Shown: positions 17,801 through 27,033 of the stretch, in pieces
How positions within the stretch are numbered: the stretch's first letter is position 1
Layout: every line of letters begins with the position of its first letter
Assembly (NCBI GenBank): GCA_016712225.1
Contig: JADJRL010000003.1
Coordinates: 4,849,501 to 4,913,500, forward strand
Source of the DNA: Candidatus Defluviibacterium haderslevense
Lineage (GTDB): Bacteria > Bacteroidota > Bacteroidia > Chitinophagales > Saprospiraceae
Length of the DNA: 64,000 nucleotides
Direction of reading: 5' to 3'
Translations under genes and position numbers: made by a program
The notes under the pieces: generated by a model
The model's input: the letters and a program-made list of their open reading frames with translations, nothing else
The model's database searches: none
Told to the model about the DNA's origin: nothing

Positions 17801-19637
17801 CAACGGTTCCGGAGGAACGAATCGCGCTCTCGCAACGACTACGAATGATTTGGGAACTTTTGTATTGTATTCCAAAGATTTTCGTGGAAACAATAATCAA
17901 TCCACAGCGCCTATTTACGGCTTGCCCGACAACGGAAAAATTACAAATGCCAGTTTGTCGGGATATGATTATCAATTAGCCAACTATAATGGGAACAATG
18001 CATTGGTATTGAAGAATTTGAATGACACAGGTACTTTGCGATTGAATGCACAAGATACCTTTACCCATATTTCAATTTTGGCATTCAGTGAAAATGGTGT
18101 TTCTGCAGTAACTGCAATAGCATACTTTAGTGATGGCACCAATACCACCATGAAATTTGATGTTTTAGATTGGTTTGGTCAACCCAATTTTGCCATAAAA
18201 GGAATAGGAAGAATTTCAAAAAGCAATGATCAATTTGACCCAGGGGAAACAGACGAGAACCCTAGAATGTATAATCATGAGTTTGCATTATCCACTCCAT
18301 TTGACAATAAAAAACTGGTGAGCATAACATTTACTAAGACATCCACTAGCGGAGGACTGGCCATCCTAGCCATCACCGGATTAGGCCGCGGAAAAAATCC
18401 AAGTTGTAACATAACCATTCCCGATGCAAATTTTAAATCCTACTTACTCAGCAACTCGAGTATAAACACTAATGGTGACAGCGAGATACAGTGTGCCGAA
18501 GCTGATGCATTTACCGGATTTATGAATTGTCCACTCAAAAATATTTCAGATCTTACAGGAATTGAAAAATTCATCAATATCACTAAATTGGATTGCAGTA
18601 ACAATAATCTGACGAAATTGGATCTGAGCAAGAACACCAAGCTGAATGAAATACTTTGTGGTGTAAATAAATTAACCTCGTTAAATGTAACAAGTTGTTC
18701 AGCGTTAAAAGAATTATATTGCGGAGCAACTAATCTTTCAGCCTTGGATGTAAGCAATAATACCGACCTGACCAAACTCCAATGTCACAATAGCTTTATT
18801 ACAAAATTAAATGTTTCAAAAAATATAATGCTGGAGCGATTAGAATGTCAGGACAATGAATTGCTGAGTTTGGATATTAGCAAAAATACTTCCTTGATTG
18901 AATTGAATTGCAGCATGAATACTTTAGGTTCATTGAATCTTGCCAATGGAATTAATCAAGACATGACCTCTATTGTGGCATTATTTAATCCAGACTTGAC
19001 TTGTATCAAAGTAGACAATGCAGATTATAGCAATAACAACTGGCGAAAAGCTCCATTTCAATTCGATGCACAGCATGAGTTTAATGAAGAATGCGATGCA
19101 TGCGATGAATGGAGAGAAAAATTAAATTCAAATTTCCTGATAAGTGCTAATGCTTGCATAGGGGACACCATGCACCTCATTGATTATTCTAATCTGGAAC
19201 TAGAAAACGATATCACTTTTACATGGGATTTTGGAAATGGAGCTACTTCAATTGAACGTGATCCGGAGGTCATTTATAATGCTCCTGGTAAATATACTAT
19301 CAGCCTAATTGTTAGTAATTTATCATGTCAAAGTCTGATCATCCAAAAGGATATTTCCATCTTAAGTTGTTTAAATAATTCTAAAAACAATCAAAAATTG
19401 GCAATGATATTTCCAACTCCCAATACAGGTGAACCTAAGATTTTTGTAAAATTAATTGAAAAAAGTCCAATCCTTCTTAAGATTTTTGATTCAAATGGTC
19501 GTTTGATAAAATCCTATTCATATGACGAAACACAGTTGCTTACAGAGCATATCACAATAGATCATCCTGGTGTTTATTGGCTGGAGTTTATTCATAGAAA
19601 TGGAATTGAAAAATTAAAAACTTTTGTAATCAAATAA
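14883..19637 (+). CDS. T9SS type A cargo: fibronectin III, L-domain/leucine-rich and PKD domains
   Basis: An internal ATG at 14985 gives a classical signal peptide (MLFRLSFVALLLLKFSLIDA), so the true start may be 34 codons downstream of the one listed. In order I see: an unnamed domain (residues about 57-275), one fibronectin domain (about 282-370), an L-domain-like leucine-rich region (about 375-660), three near-identical 96-residue fibronectin repeats (671-953), a second copy of the unnamed domain (about 959-1170), Cys-containing leucine-rich repeats (about 1175-1380), a PKD domain (about 1415-1505) and a type A sorting domain ending in KTFVIK. It is expected to be exported by T9SS and anchored to the surface as an adhesin or recognition protein. 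Confidence 0.8.
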   Translation: MIIYKSIKISIIYKFILSKLNLKRGQVTAFLYFRMLFRLSFVALLLLKFSLIDAQTFVPVNVSGFNHDLIANGSGGTNRAAATTTITFDGVNIGGDNVMYSKDFRGNNNPTTAPIYGLPTNRIINSVNLVGANYQLAHYDSSNALVLKTNGSSGSLKLETPGVFSKIAFLGSSAEGASTFNVILNFSDGTNTSAPFSVPDWFDGTGFAIKGIGRVTRTQVQTQGPDQFTGTSENPRLYDNQISLNAPFNTKILTSITFTKTSAGGSTAILAINGITPVNAPAAPVAISATNINAPNFTANWRSVSGATTYYIDVSTSPTFSSLVANYNNRSVGNVQTLNITGLPFYPIYYYRVRAANAGGISASSNTIDVIVQQCPIGNVLVSTQSQIDSFKIQYPYCTKITGLLNITNGNDIFNVNGFNKIDTITDQLNIINNSILNNLDGFKNLKFVGSNFWIAGNGILSSVKSFDSLVNVGHLYIGANPKLTEISGFYKVKIFPLMTIENNLELVKLDCFSSLNVINSQLTFKANPKLLDIQSLGGVKTVNGFLNIENNTKLSTLTAFRLTTFIKDLNIVSNPSLFTLNDLSAVTNVDGKIQIQSNSSINNISGLKNINPATIKGTGLIITNNTSLSVCNLPNFCTYLQGAGARSISGNLGNCVTEQAVINACNALAAPVALAATSITSSGFTANWQATSGSTKYLLDVSTSSTFTTFVTGYNNLDVGNVLTFGITGLSTSTIYYYRVRANNASSTSPNSNVIQLTTLAAGLTAPVALAATSITSTAFTANWQASSGATKYLLDVSTSSTFNTFVTGYNNLDVGNVLTRNITGLNANTMYYFRVRANNTSSTSTNSNVIQLTTLAAGLTAPVALAATNISSFGFTANWQASSGATKYLLDVSTSSTFNTFVTGYNNLDVGNVLTQNITGLTANTLYHYRVRANNTSSISSNSNVILLTTLDNSIVPKPVSVSGFTYDIIANGSGGTNRALATTTNDLGTFVLYSKDFRGNNNQSTAPIYGLPDNGKITNASLSGYDYQLANYNGNNALVLKNLNDTGTLRLNAQDTFTHISILAFSENGVSAVTAIAYFSDGTNTTMKFDVLDWFGQPNFAIKGIGRISKSNDQFDPGETDENPRMYNHEFALSTPFDNKKLVSITFTKTSTSGGLAILAITGLGRGKNPSCNITIPDANFKSYLLSNSSINTNGDSEIQCAEADAFTGFMNCPLKNISDLTGIEKFINITKLDCSNNNLTKLDLSKNTKLNEILCGVNKLTSLNVTSCSALKELYCGATNLSALDVSNNTDLTKLQCHNSFITKLNVSKNIMLERLECQDNELLSLDISKNTSLIELNCSMNTLGSLNLANGINQDMTSIVALFNPDLTCIKVDNADYSNNNWRKAPFQFDAQHEFNEECDACDEWREKLNSNFLISANACIGDTMHLIDYSNLELENDITFTWDFGNGATSIERDPEVIYNAPGKYTISLIVSNLSCQSLIIQKDISILSCLNNSKNNQKLAMIFPTPNTGEPKIFVKLIEKSPILLKIFDSNGRLIKSYSYDETQLLTEHITIDHPGVYWLEFIHRNGIEKLKTFVIK
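16893..17756 (+). repeat. Three tandem 288-bp repeats encoding fibronectin III domains
   Basis: Copies begin at 16893, 17181 and 17469, exactly 288 bases (96 codons) apart, so the reading frame is kept. All three share an identical 29-base block containing ATAATAATCTCGATGTAGG. Differences are concentrated around the second and sixth strands and at third codon positions. The end of the last copy (about 17741-17756) is degenerate. Confidence 0.9.
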
Positions 19638-19780
19638 AGAATAGTACTCTTGAATTTATATATTTAAAAAATAAATCTTTGATCAATATTCATATGTTCC
19701 AAAAATCGGATATAAAGAGTTACGCTATTTCAAGATATAATTTCAACAAATCGTTTTAAATTTACATAATATTTGCTCTT

Positions 19781-21577
19781 TTGAAAATTAAAGATTTCAT
19801 AGTATCCTTCATAGTCCTTTATGTTATGCTTAGGCTGGATGTGTCTTCGCTCGATGCACAGGATTGCAGTGAAGCCTGGCTACAGGAAGCCAAATTTCAA
19901 TTAGATACTTTTATAATTTCCTACAGACCACAAACAGGTTTAAATTATTCCGACTCCATAAATTCTAAGATTAAGTCTTACAGATTGGAAGATTGTGAAG
20001 CGACCTATTGGATTAATTATTACAGAGCCGAGTTGCTTGAATTGAATAATAGACACCAGGAAGCATTGGATATATATTATACTTTATCTTCGACAGCCAA
20101 AGAATTACAGAAATGGGACTTATTTGTTTCAATTCAAATTTCAATTGCACGCGTTATGGAAACCATAAACCGTGGAGATGATTGCCTTCGACATTTAAAA
20201 ATGGCAAAAGAATATATAGACCATAAACAATTATTGAATTTATATGCATTCTATGGTGTGCGTATGTCTAGTTATCAAAGGATATTTAACAGTAAAGACA
20301 GTGCTTACTTTTATGCACAACAGGCAGTAGACTATGGTATAAAATATAATGCCCCAAGGCAAATCGCTGATGGATATTATTTATTAGGTATATTAACATC
20401 CAATATAGACACTTCCTACTATTTACTACAACAATCCTATAAGCAGTTTTTACTCAATAAAAACTATAATGGAGCCACCTCTATGGCTAAAAATATTCAA
20501 AACAAAATTAAAAATACTAAATTTTCAAATCAATCACCTGCTTGGCTTGATACCATATCAAAATACATTGTCCTCATTAAAGAGCACAACTATACTTATC
20601 ATTACTTACTGAATAAGTATTATGAAGAAATTTCTGATCGGTATTTTTTTAAAAATAATCTGGACTCTGCTTATTATTATTTAAAGCTTTCTAAAGAGCA
20701 CATGAAACAATCGGATATTAATGTCAATCAAACAGAAATTTCACAAGCAGAAATAGACAATATCACTTCAACCGAAAGGTTTAAGGCCGAAGCATTAACC
20801 AGACAAACTAAATTCCAGAAAATACTCTTATCAATCTTAGTCTTAGGTCTAATATCCGCGCTAATAGTAGCCTATAATCTAAATTCAAAAAAAATAAAAA
20901 TCGAAAAACAAAGAACACTTATCCAAAATCAAAACGAAGAACTAGCTCATTCTTTCCAAAGACAAAGCATGTTGTTGTCCGAAATTCATCATCGGGTAAA
21001 AAATAATCTTCAACTTGTTATTAGTCTATTAACACTACATTTTAATAAAGTAAAAGATAATAAAGAATATCAATATTTGGAAGATATTTCAAATAAGGTT
21101 AGAAGTATTGCACTTATACATGAACACTTATACCATACAGAACAATTTGAAAAAATTGAATTAAAATCGTATTTGAAGGATTTATTAGAGCATTATTTAG
21201 CCCTCCATACATCGGATACTGAATTTGCATATGAGATTATAGAGGACCAAGCTATTCATTTAAATCTTGAGACGGTTATGCCAATAGGTATCATTTGTAC
21301 GGAACTCATCAGTAATTCTCTAAAATATGGAAGAAGACCGGATCAGATGTTGAAATTGGAATTTAAACTTCAATCCTTGGAGTCCAAGTACATTCTAAAA
21401 TTTCATGATAATGGCATCGAAACCAATAGAAAATTCACGGATCAAATTAAATCAGGAATGGGCACGTTATTAATCGATAGTATGGTGCGACAACTTCAGG
21501 CGCAATCTTCACCCACAATCAACGGAACGGCTTCGTTCAACTTAGTGTTCCAGGAAAAGATCATATCTAAAGTATGA
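19781..21577 (+). CDS. HisKA_2-type sensor histidine kinase with periplasmic TPR-like region
   Basis: The start is a TTG; it is favoured because it gives an N-terminal signal or anchor (MKIKDFIVSFIVLYVMLRLD), which the next in-frame ATG at 19826 would cut. Residues about 30-340 are helical and resemble TPR repeats. A membrane helix lies at about 345-368, then a short coiled coil. The dimerisation motif EIHHRVKNNLQ places the probable phospho-acceptor at His404. The ATPase N-box is ELISNSLKYG, and the G-box is the short GMGTLL. The ATGA overlap with the next gene shows translational coupling with its response regulator. The signal sensed cannot be read from the sequence. Confidence 0.88.
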   Translation: MKIKDFIVSFIVLYVMLRLDVSSLDAQDCSEAWLQEAKFQLDTFIISYRPQTGLNYSDSINSKIKSYRLEDCEATYWINYYRAELLELNNRHQEALDIYYTLSSTAKELQKWDLFVSIQISIARVMETINRGDDCLRHLKMAKEYIDHKQLLNLYAFYGVRMSSYQRIFNSKDSAYFYAQQAVDYGIKYNAPRQIADGYYLLGILTSNIDTSYYLLQQSYKQFLLNKNYNGATSMAKNIQNKIKNTKFSNQSPAWLDTISKYIVLIKEHNYTYHYLLNKYYEEISDRYFFKNNLDSAYYYLKLSKEHMKQSDINVNQTEISQAEIDNITSTERFKAEALTRQTKFQKILLSILVLGLISALIVAYNLNSKKIKIEKQRTLIQNQNEELAHSFQRQSMLLSEIHHRVKNNLQLVISLLTLHFNKVKDNKEYQYLEDISNKVRSIALIHEHLYHTEQFEKIELKSYLKDLLEHYLALHTSDTEFAYEIIEDQAIHLNLETVMPIGIICTELISNSLKYGRRPDQMLKLEFKLQSLESKYILKFHDNGIETNRKFTDQIKSGMGTLLIDSMVRQLQAQSSPTINGTASFNLVFQEKIISKV

Positions 21578-22278
21578 ACAATCTAAAAGTATTAATTGTC
21601 GAAGATGAAGTATTGATCGCTGAAACGATCCGCATGTATTTAGAAGAACTTAATTACATAGTAACTGCAATTTGTATTTCTTATGATGAAGCCATTGAAG
21701 CTTTCCATTTAAACACGCCTGATCTAGTATTATTGGATATTCGATTATTTGGCGCAAAATCCGGAATTGATGTAGCTCATTATTTAAACAGTCTGGACAA
21801 CAAACCTCCATATGTTTTTCTTACCTCACAGATTGATAAACGAATATTAGATGCAGCTATTCAAACCCTACCCTATGGCTATATTACAAAACCCTTTTTG
21901 AAAGAAACATTGTGGGCGAGTATTGAGACTGCATATCATATGTATAAATCTCATATAGGTGAAGATGATTCTATTATTATCAACGATGGCAAAAAGAATC
22001 ACATCCTTTCCTTGGATAAAATTCTTATGTTACAGGCAGATCATGTTTATACTCGATTTATTATGAATGATCATATTGAATATTTGTGTAGAAACCCGCT
22101 ACATCATTTTCAGAATAAATTACCCAATACAGAATTTGTTAAATGTCACAGGAGCTATGTAGTCAATCTTCGATATATTAAAAATTGGAATTCTTTTGAA
22201 TTAACCATGAACAATGGCACAAAAGTTCCAATAAGTAAATCGCATCGAGATCTGGTTTACCAACTGCTAAACAAATAA
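21574..22278 (+). CDS. LytTR-family response regulator
   Basis: The 234-residue protein has an N-terminal receiver domain with acidic pair Glu10-Asp11, phospho-acceptor Asp55 (LVLLDIRLFG), conserved Thr/Ser (FLTSQ) and Lys in TKPF. The C-terminal half is a LytTR DNA-binding domain (ILMLQADHVYTRF, then FVKCHRSYVVNL). It overlaps the kinase gene by four bases, so the two form a dedicated two-component pair. Its targets are unknown; the large secreted-protein operon just upstream is one possibility, by proximity only. Confidence 0.9.
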   Translation: MNNLKVLIVEDEVLIAETIRMYLEELNYIVTAICISYDEAIEAFHLNTPDLVLLDIRLFGAKSGIDVAHYLNSLDNKPPYVFLTSQIDKRILDAAIQTLPYGYITKPFLKETLWASIETAYHMYKSHIGEDDSIIINDGKKNHILSLDKILMLQADHVYTRFIMNDHIEYLCRNPLHHFQNKLPNTEFVKCHRSYVVNLRYIKNWNSFELTMNNGTKVPISKSHRDLVYQLLNK

Positions 22279-22329
22279 TTATATTACACTCTACTTTACT
22301 TTATCTTATTAGCGAAGTAAATTTTGGTA

Positions 22330-23745
22330 TTACTTTATCAACAATTTTCCTGTATCCGACACTTTATTTTCATTCCTTATTTTATATAGGTAAATATTTG
22401 CAGGTAGGTTCAAATTAAATTCCGTTATTGGTTTTATTATTGATGCCCTATAAACGATTACTCCTAATAGATTAAATATTTCAATTTCTGTGGCTACACT
22501 TTCTTTCATTTCTAAAATAAAAGTTCCACTTGATGGATTTGGGTATATTATACTTTTGTTTTCATGATTCAGATTATCGGTGTTAGTTGCTGCTGTAATT
22601 TTAAATGTTTTTGAGCAAATCGTACCATTATAATTTGCCATAAAAGTATAGATCCCCGGAGTGGTTGGCAATTTTTTTGAAAAACCATTAATTCTTGTTT
22701 TATTAGCTGCAGTTGACATATAAGTCCAACTGGTAAAAGTTGTTCCATCTGGATTTAGTATACTCATGTTCGCCGTTAATCCTGACATTTCTTCTCTAAT
22801 AAATATATAGAATTTTGCAAATCCAGGAGCGAGTCCAGCTCCCTGAAAAGGAATTTGAAAGACATCACTTTCATTCGGCGTTTCTGTAGCAGGACAAGCT
22901 GGAAAAACAATATCAGTAGTATTTACTGACACCTTAACAATTCCTGTTTCCATATAAGATTTTTGATTAGCCCACCAGGATATAGCATTCAAGGTATTAC
23001 AATTTCCTGCATAGGGATCTACTCTTGTCGCGACAGTACTTCCTGCCCAAACCTCAAAATGCAGATGCGGACCAGTTGAACTTCCTGAACTCCCGACTAT
23101 TCCTAGATATTCACCAGCCAAAACAGATTCACCAATGACTTTTTTAGTCAATGAATTCTTTTTCATATGCCAATAATTGGCTTGTGAACCATCAGCATGT
23201 CTGATGATCAAATAATTTGCTGTTTGATTATTCGCCGCACAGTTCTTATCAAATTCACCATCATGTTTGTTTATTATAATTCCGGGTGCAGCTGCAATGA
23301 CTTCAACAAAATCATGATCCATTTTATAAAAATTAAATGGCCAAATAGAAATATCAGTTCCACGATGACCGTCATAAGTATTCGTCCCACAGCTAAAATC
23401 CTGTATGGTTCCTGAAACGGTATTCTGATCTACATAGGCCGATATACGATAAAAACTACAATCGCTTAATCCATTAGCAGCTTTCAATGGCCAATTAAAT
23501 AAGGTAACAGCTGCAGAATTTTCATGGAGTACTCCCTTGGATTGAAGTAATTGAATATTTTCTTTACAACTTTGTTCAATCATTAAATATTGCTCTTCCG
23601 AAATGCAAGGATGCTCAGCATTATTGGATGAAAAATTTCCATAGTCTTCATTACTTATTTGAAAACCTGAATTCACTTGACCAAAGGAAATACTTATAAA
23701 TAGGAAAAACAATAAACACCAAATTAATAACATCACTTTTTTCAT
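22330..23745 (-). CDS. M23 (LytM) metallopeptidase, T9SS type A cargo
   Basis: A signal peptide (about residues 1-22) precedes a peptidase M23 domain at about residues 80-235. Zinc ligands and catalytic residues are visible: HxxxD at His127/Asp131, His193 in YWHM and HLH at His227/His229. M23 enzymes cut peptidoglycan cross-bridges or glycine-rich peptides; the secreted form here may instead attack other bacteria or protein substrates. Residues about 260-385 form a beta domain. The C-terminus (from IIYPNPSSGTF to GKLLIK) is a type A sorting domain, so the enzyme should leave the cell through T9SS. It is convergent with the LytTR gene and upstream on the same strand lies the broken M43 gene. 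Confidence 0.9.
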   Translation of the reverse strand: MKKVMLLIWCLLFFLFISISFGQVNSGFQISNEDYGNFSSNNAEHPCISEEQYLMIEQSCKENIQLLQSKGVLHENSAAVTLFNWPLKAANGLSDCSFYRISAYVDQNTVSGTIQDFSCGTNTYDGHRGTDISIWPFNFYKMDHDFVEVIAAAPGIIINKHDGEFDKNCAANNQTANYLIIRHADGSQANYWHMKKNSLTKKVIGESVLAGEYLGIVGSSGSSTGPHLHFEVWAGSTVATRVDPYAGNCNTLNAISWWANQKSYMETGIVKVSVNTTDIVFPACPATETPNESDVFQIPFQGAGLAPGFAKFYIFIREEMSGLTANMSILNPDGTTFTSWTYMSTAANKTRINGFSKKLPTTPGIYTFMANYNGTICSKTFKITAATNTDNLNHENKSIIYPNPSSGTFILEMKESVATEIEIFNLLGVIVYRASIIKPITEFNLNLPANIYLYKIRNENKVSDTGKLLIK

Positions 23746-23860
23746 AACCCTATTTTATTCTTGTTAAAGGTACTTCGTTTATTGGAAAATATTAGTATTT
23801 ACTCTTGAATTCTTAAATCTATTACACTTAATCCGACACCGATCATTATGCAATTCTATT

Positions 23861-26800
23861 TCAATCATTAACCACTTTAACTGTTTGGGTTTCATGTTTC
23901 GTAATAAACTGAATTAAATAAACGCCCTTACCAAATGGACTTAAATCATAACTCAATTCATTTAAACCCTTACTATACTCCACTGTTTTAGAGTCAATGA
24001 CAATTCCTTCGATATTAATGAATTGCATTTTACCAACTGCTGCTTCCAAACCAATAAATGATATTTGGATGGTACCACTTGTAGGATTGGGAAAAATATT
24101 CAGTGCAGGCGACTCAAGCTTTCTACTTGTCAAGCTACTACAAGGCAGAGGTAAAGTAAGTTTATTTGGTGCACCGATACCACAAGCATTTACTCCACTA
24201 ACTGTAATGTCGCCTGCACTATTTCCGATTAATACTTGTATGATATTCGTGTTAGCACCACTTGTAATTACACATCCTTGTGGTACGGTCCATTCATAAG
24301 ATGTAGCGCCTGGAATTTTTGCAATATAATAATTTTGCAAGGTCCCTGCACAAGGATTAGTCACACCAAAAATTTTACTTGCGGCAGGAGGCGTACCAGT
24401 TACATTGATTGTTCTTACTAAACTAGAACCACAGGAATTAACGGCTACGACACTAATAGTACCTGTAGTGAATAATGGAAATGAAATAGTCATTATTGTA
24501 TCTCCTGGACTTGGATTGGAGTTTATTACAGCGCCTAAAATATTAGTTGTCCATGTGTAAGCGCTTGCACCAATTATTTTGTTTGTCTTGTAAACTGATG
24601 TGGTATTGCAATTTGAATATGCTGATCCGGAAATTGATGTTGGAATAGGAGGAACAGAGTTAATAACTAATTTTCTAATCGGACTTAAACCACATTCATT
24701 ATACATGACTACACTCAAAGTCCCATTTTTGAAAATTGGACCAAACTGTAAAGTTATTTGATTTGTTGCTTGTCCTTGTATAATACTTGCTCCTGAAGGT
24801 GCCGACCAGTGATAGTAAGTATTATTTACCAATGGAACAGAATATTGCTTAATTGAATTAGCACAAACTGCACTGCTTTCACCAACTATGGGTTCCGGCA
24901 TAGGTGGCACCTGATTAACGGTCACGAGCATAGGATCAGAAATTCCATTACAACCATTTTCATCAGTTATAGTAACGATGAATTGTCCTGAAGTAGTGAC
25001 GTTAATTTGTTGATCAATAGACCCATTATTCCATAAATACGATGTAGCAGGATTCGAACTCAATATAACTGAATTACCTTGACAAAATGCGGTTTCCGAA
25101 CTTGCACCTATTTCTGCAATGGGAAGTTCATGTACAATTACAGCTGTAACTGGTGATATTCCTATACACCCATTAATATCTGTAATGGTTACTTGGTAAT
25201 TTCCTGATGTTGGAACATTGATTTCTTGCGTGGTGGCACCTGTATTCCATAAATAAGTAGATGCCAATTCAGACTTTAACATGACATTTTCACCTTGACA
25301 AAACGTTGTAGGAACGCTAGCTAAAATAGTTGATAATATTTGATCATTGACTTGAACTGAAGTAACTGAAGAAACAGCTGTACAACCATTTGCATCAGTA
25401 ATCGTTACAACATAATCTCCAGTAGATTCTACAACAATATCTTGAGTCGTTGATCCATTATTCCACATAAAATGCTCTGCATCATTTGCACTCAATACAA
25501 CTTGTCCACCATGACAAAAAGTAGTAGGTCCATTGGCTGTAATTGTTGCCTGAATTGGATCTGGTTGCAATACATTCAATGATAAACTTGCTGAACATCC
25601 ATTATCATCCGATACAGAAACTTGGTATTCATTTGCTGACAAATTAATAAGATTTACTTCAGCTTGGACAGGATTTGAATTCCATATATAACTATAAGTG
25701 TTTGGCAGCTCATAACTGACTATAATATTATCTACGGAAGCAGGTGCTTGACTTCCATAATCATAATTGTTTCTCCAACTAAAAACAAGTCGCTTTGAGG
25801 AACCTGCAATATTATCTATACCAGTTATTGAATCCGTTGTGTAAGTGGCTTGAGAATGATAGCTTCCCAAATAAGGAGGCGACAAAATTTGAAACAATGG
25901 CTGTACAACTTGATCCGCAGGAATTAGAAAAACTCTCATATAATCGACACCTCCCGGAACATTGCTAAACTCACCTTCACCCTTCCAATCAAATTTTATT
26001 TTAATGTTTGTTGCACCAGGTGGAAAATAAAAGTCTTTATAAAAATGTACAATAGAGCTAGTGTATGTGTTATAAGTATTGTTCGTGTTATCTTTTGATA
26101 TGTATATGGATTTATTTCCTCCATTGGAAGTAGCTGTTCCAATAACCCAGTGATTTACTTCAGAACCATTCACAAGATTCCAATCTGAACTAGTCTCCCA
26201 ATCTTCCTTTATTTCAACTTTGGTTTTAGCTAAAACACTTGCCATTCCATCTTGACCCCCAAAACAAGAAACATTAGTTACATCGCCTTTTAGTTCCAAC
26301 GTTGGGATGGATTTATAATTGAAATCAAACGAAAGACTATCATTATTTATATACCCATCCTGTAAGTGATTAGGATTAGATATATACATCAAAAGATTAT
26401 GGTTGCCATTTGCTATTTCAATGGCTGGAAGTGTGACTTGCGTGGATGCATTTGAACCTAGAATACCATTCCATTCATAAAAGTTAAGCACCCCATTATC
26501 TAATTTATAATTAATTACAACAGAAGTCAAAACATTAGATCCAAAATTTCTAACATTGACCTTAGGAATTAAATGATAAGGTGCAATACATTCATAAGTA
26601 TACGTTGTTTGCAATGGATATGAAACTGATTGTATAGCAGCATCGTTAAGTGTCACTGGAGTACATCCATTTGAAAACACATATGGATGATATGCAATCG
26701 CTAATAATACGGCCCGAGCTCTGTCTTTTTGACCTTGAGTAAATCTCATATTACCTGTTGTAAAATTTCCAGAATAGACAAAACTATAACTCATGAAATT

Positions 26801-26926
26801 ATATCTTGAATTATCCCATATTCCATTTGGGGTGCACGGATTCGTAAGGCCATAATCTCCTTGTTTATGCGGTGGTGTATCACATACTCGATCACCATTA
26901 TCTGAACATGCAGTATCTGCTGGCAA
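23861..26926 (-). CDS. C-terminal fragment of the M43 protease: Met-turn, Ig-like repeats, T9SS sorting domain
   Basis: This open frame lacks a signal peptide and would start at a TTG inside the homopolymer frameshift site, so independent expression is unlikely. It begins within the catalytic domain (DNGDRVCDTPPHK) and holds the Met-turn. After a jelly-roll-like segment containing the WETSSDW motif come at least three repeats of about 76 residues of the form FCxGxxVxLxS...YLWNxGxxxQxIxVxxSGxYxVTITDxNGC. Several PKD-like GA(S/T)xYxW domains follow. The end (IFPNPTSGTIQ to VKVVND) is a type A sorting domain. These parts match T9SS-exported cytophagalysin-like proteases, but the zinc motif is not in this frame. 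Confidence 0.7.
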   Translation of the reverse strand: MPADTACSDNGDRVCDTPPHKQGDYGLTNPCTPNGIWDNSRYNFMSYSFVYSGNFTTGNMRFTQGQKDRARAVLLAIAYHPYVFSNGCTPVTLNDAAIQSVSYPLQTTYTYECIAPYHLIPKVNVRNFGSNVLTSVVINYKLDNGVLNFYEWNGILGSNASTQVTLPAIEIANGNHNLLMYISNPNHLQDGYINNDSLSFDFNYKSIPTLELKGDVTNVSCFGGQDGMASVLAKTKVEIKEDWETSSDWNLVNGSEVNHWVIGTATSNGGNKSIYISKDNTNNTYNTYTSSIVHFYKDFYFPPGATNIKIKFDWKGEGEFSNVPGGVDYMRVFLIPADQVVQPLFQILSPPYLGSYHSQATYTTDSITGIDNIAGSSKRLVFSWRNNYDYGSQAPASVDNIIVSYELPNTYSYIWNSNPVQAEVNLINLSANEYQVSVSDDNGCSASLSLNVLQPDPIQATITANGPTTFCHGGQVVLSANDAEHFMWNNGSTTQDIVVESTGDYVVTITDANGCTAVSSVTSVQVNDQILSTILASVPTTFCQGENVMLKSELASTYLWNTGATTQEINVPTSGNYQVTITDINGCIGISPVTAVIVHELPIAEIGASSETAFCQGNSVILSSNPATSYLWNNGSIDQQINVTTSGQFIVTITDENGCNGISDPMLVTVNQVPPMPEPIVGESSAVCANSIKQYSVPLVNNTYYHWSAPSGASIIQGQATNQITLQFGPIFKNGTLSVVMYNECGLSPIRKLVINSVPPIPTSISGSAYSNCNTTSVYKTNKIIGASAYTWTTNILGAVINSNPSPGDTIMTISFPLFTTGTISVVAVNSCGSSLVRTINVTGTPPAASKIFGVTNPCAGTLQNYYIAKIPGATSYEWTVPQGCVITSGANTNIIQVLIGNSAGDITVSGVNACGIGAPNKLTLPLPCSSLTSRKLESPALNIFPNPTSGTIQISFIGLEAAVGKMQFINIEGIVIDSKTVEYSKGLNELSYDLSPFGKGVYLIQFITKHETQTVKVVND

Positions 26927-27033
26927 AAATGCGGCCCTGGAATAGTTACATTGGTTCCATCACCATTAAAAGTGTGAAATAAATTAAACATATGCCCTAC
27001 TTCATGAGTTAAAGTAATTTTTGTAGAAGTTAT

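Noticed and set aside
22295..22321. Hairpin between the convergent LytTR and M23 genes
   Set aside because: The stem (TTTACTT with AAGTAAA) is only seven AT-rich pairs with a 13-base loop, too weak to call a terminator.
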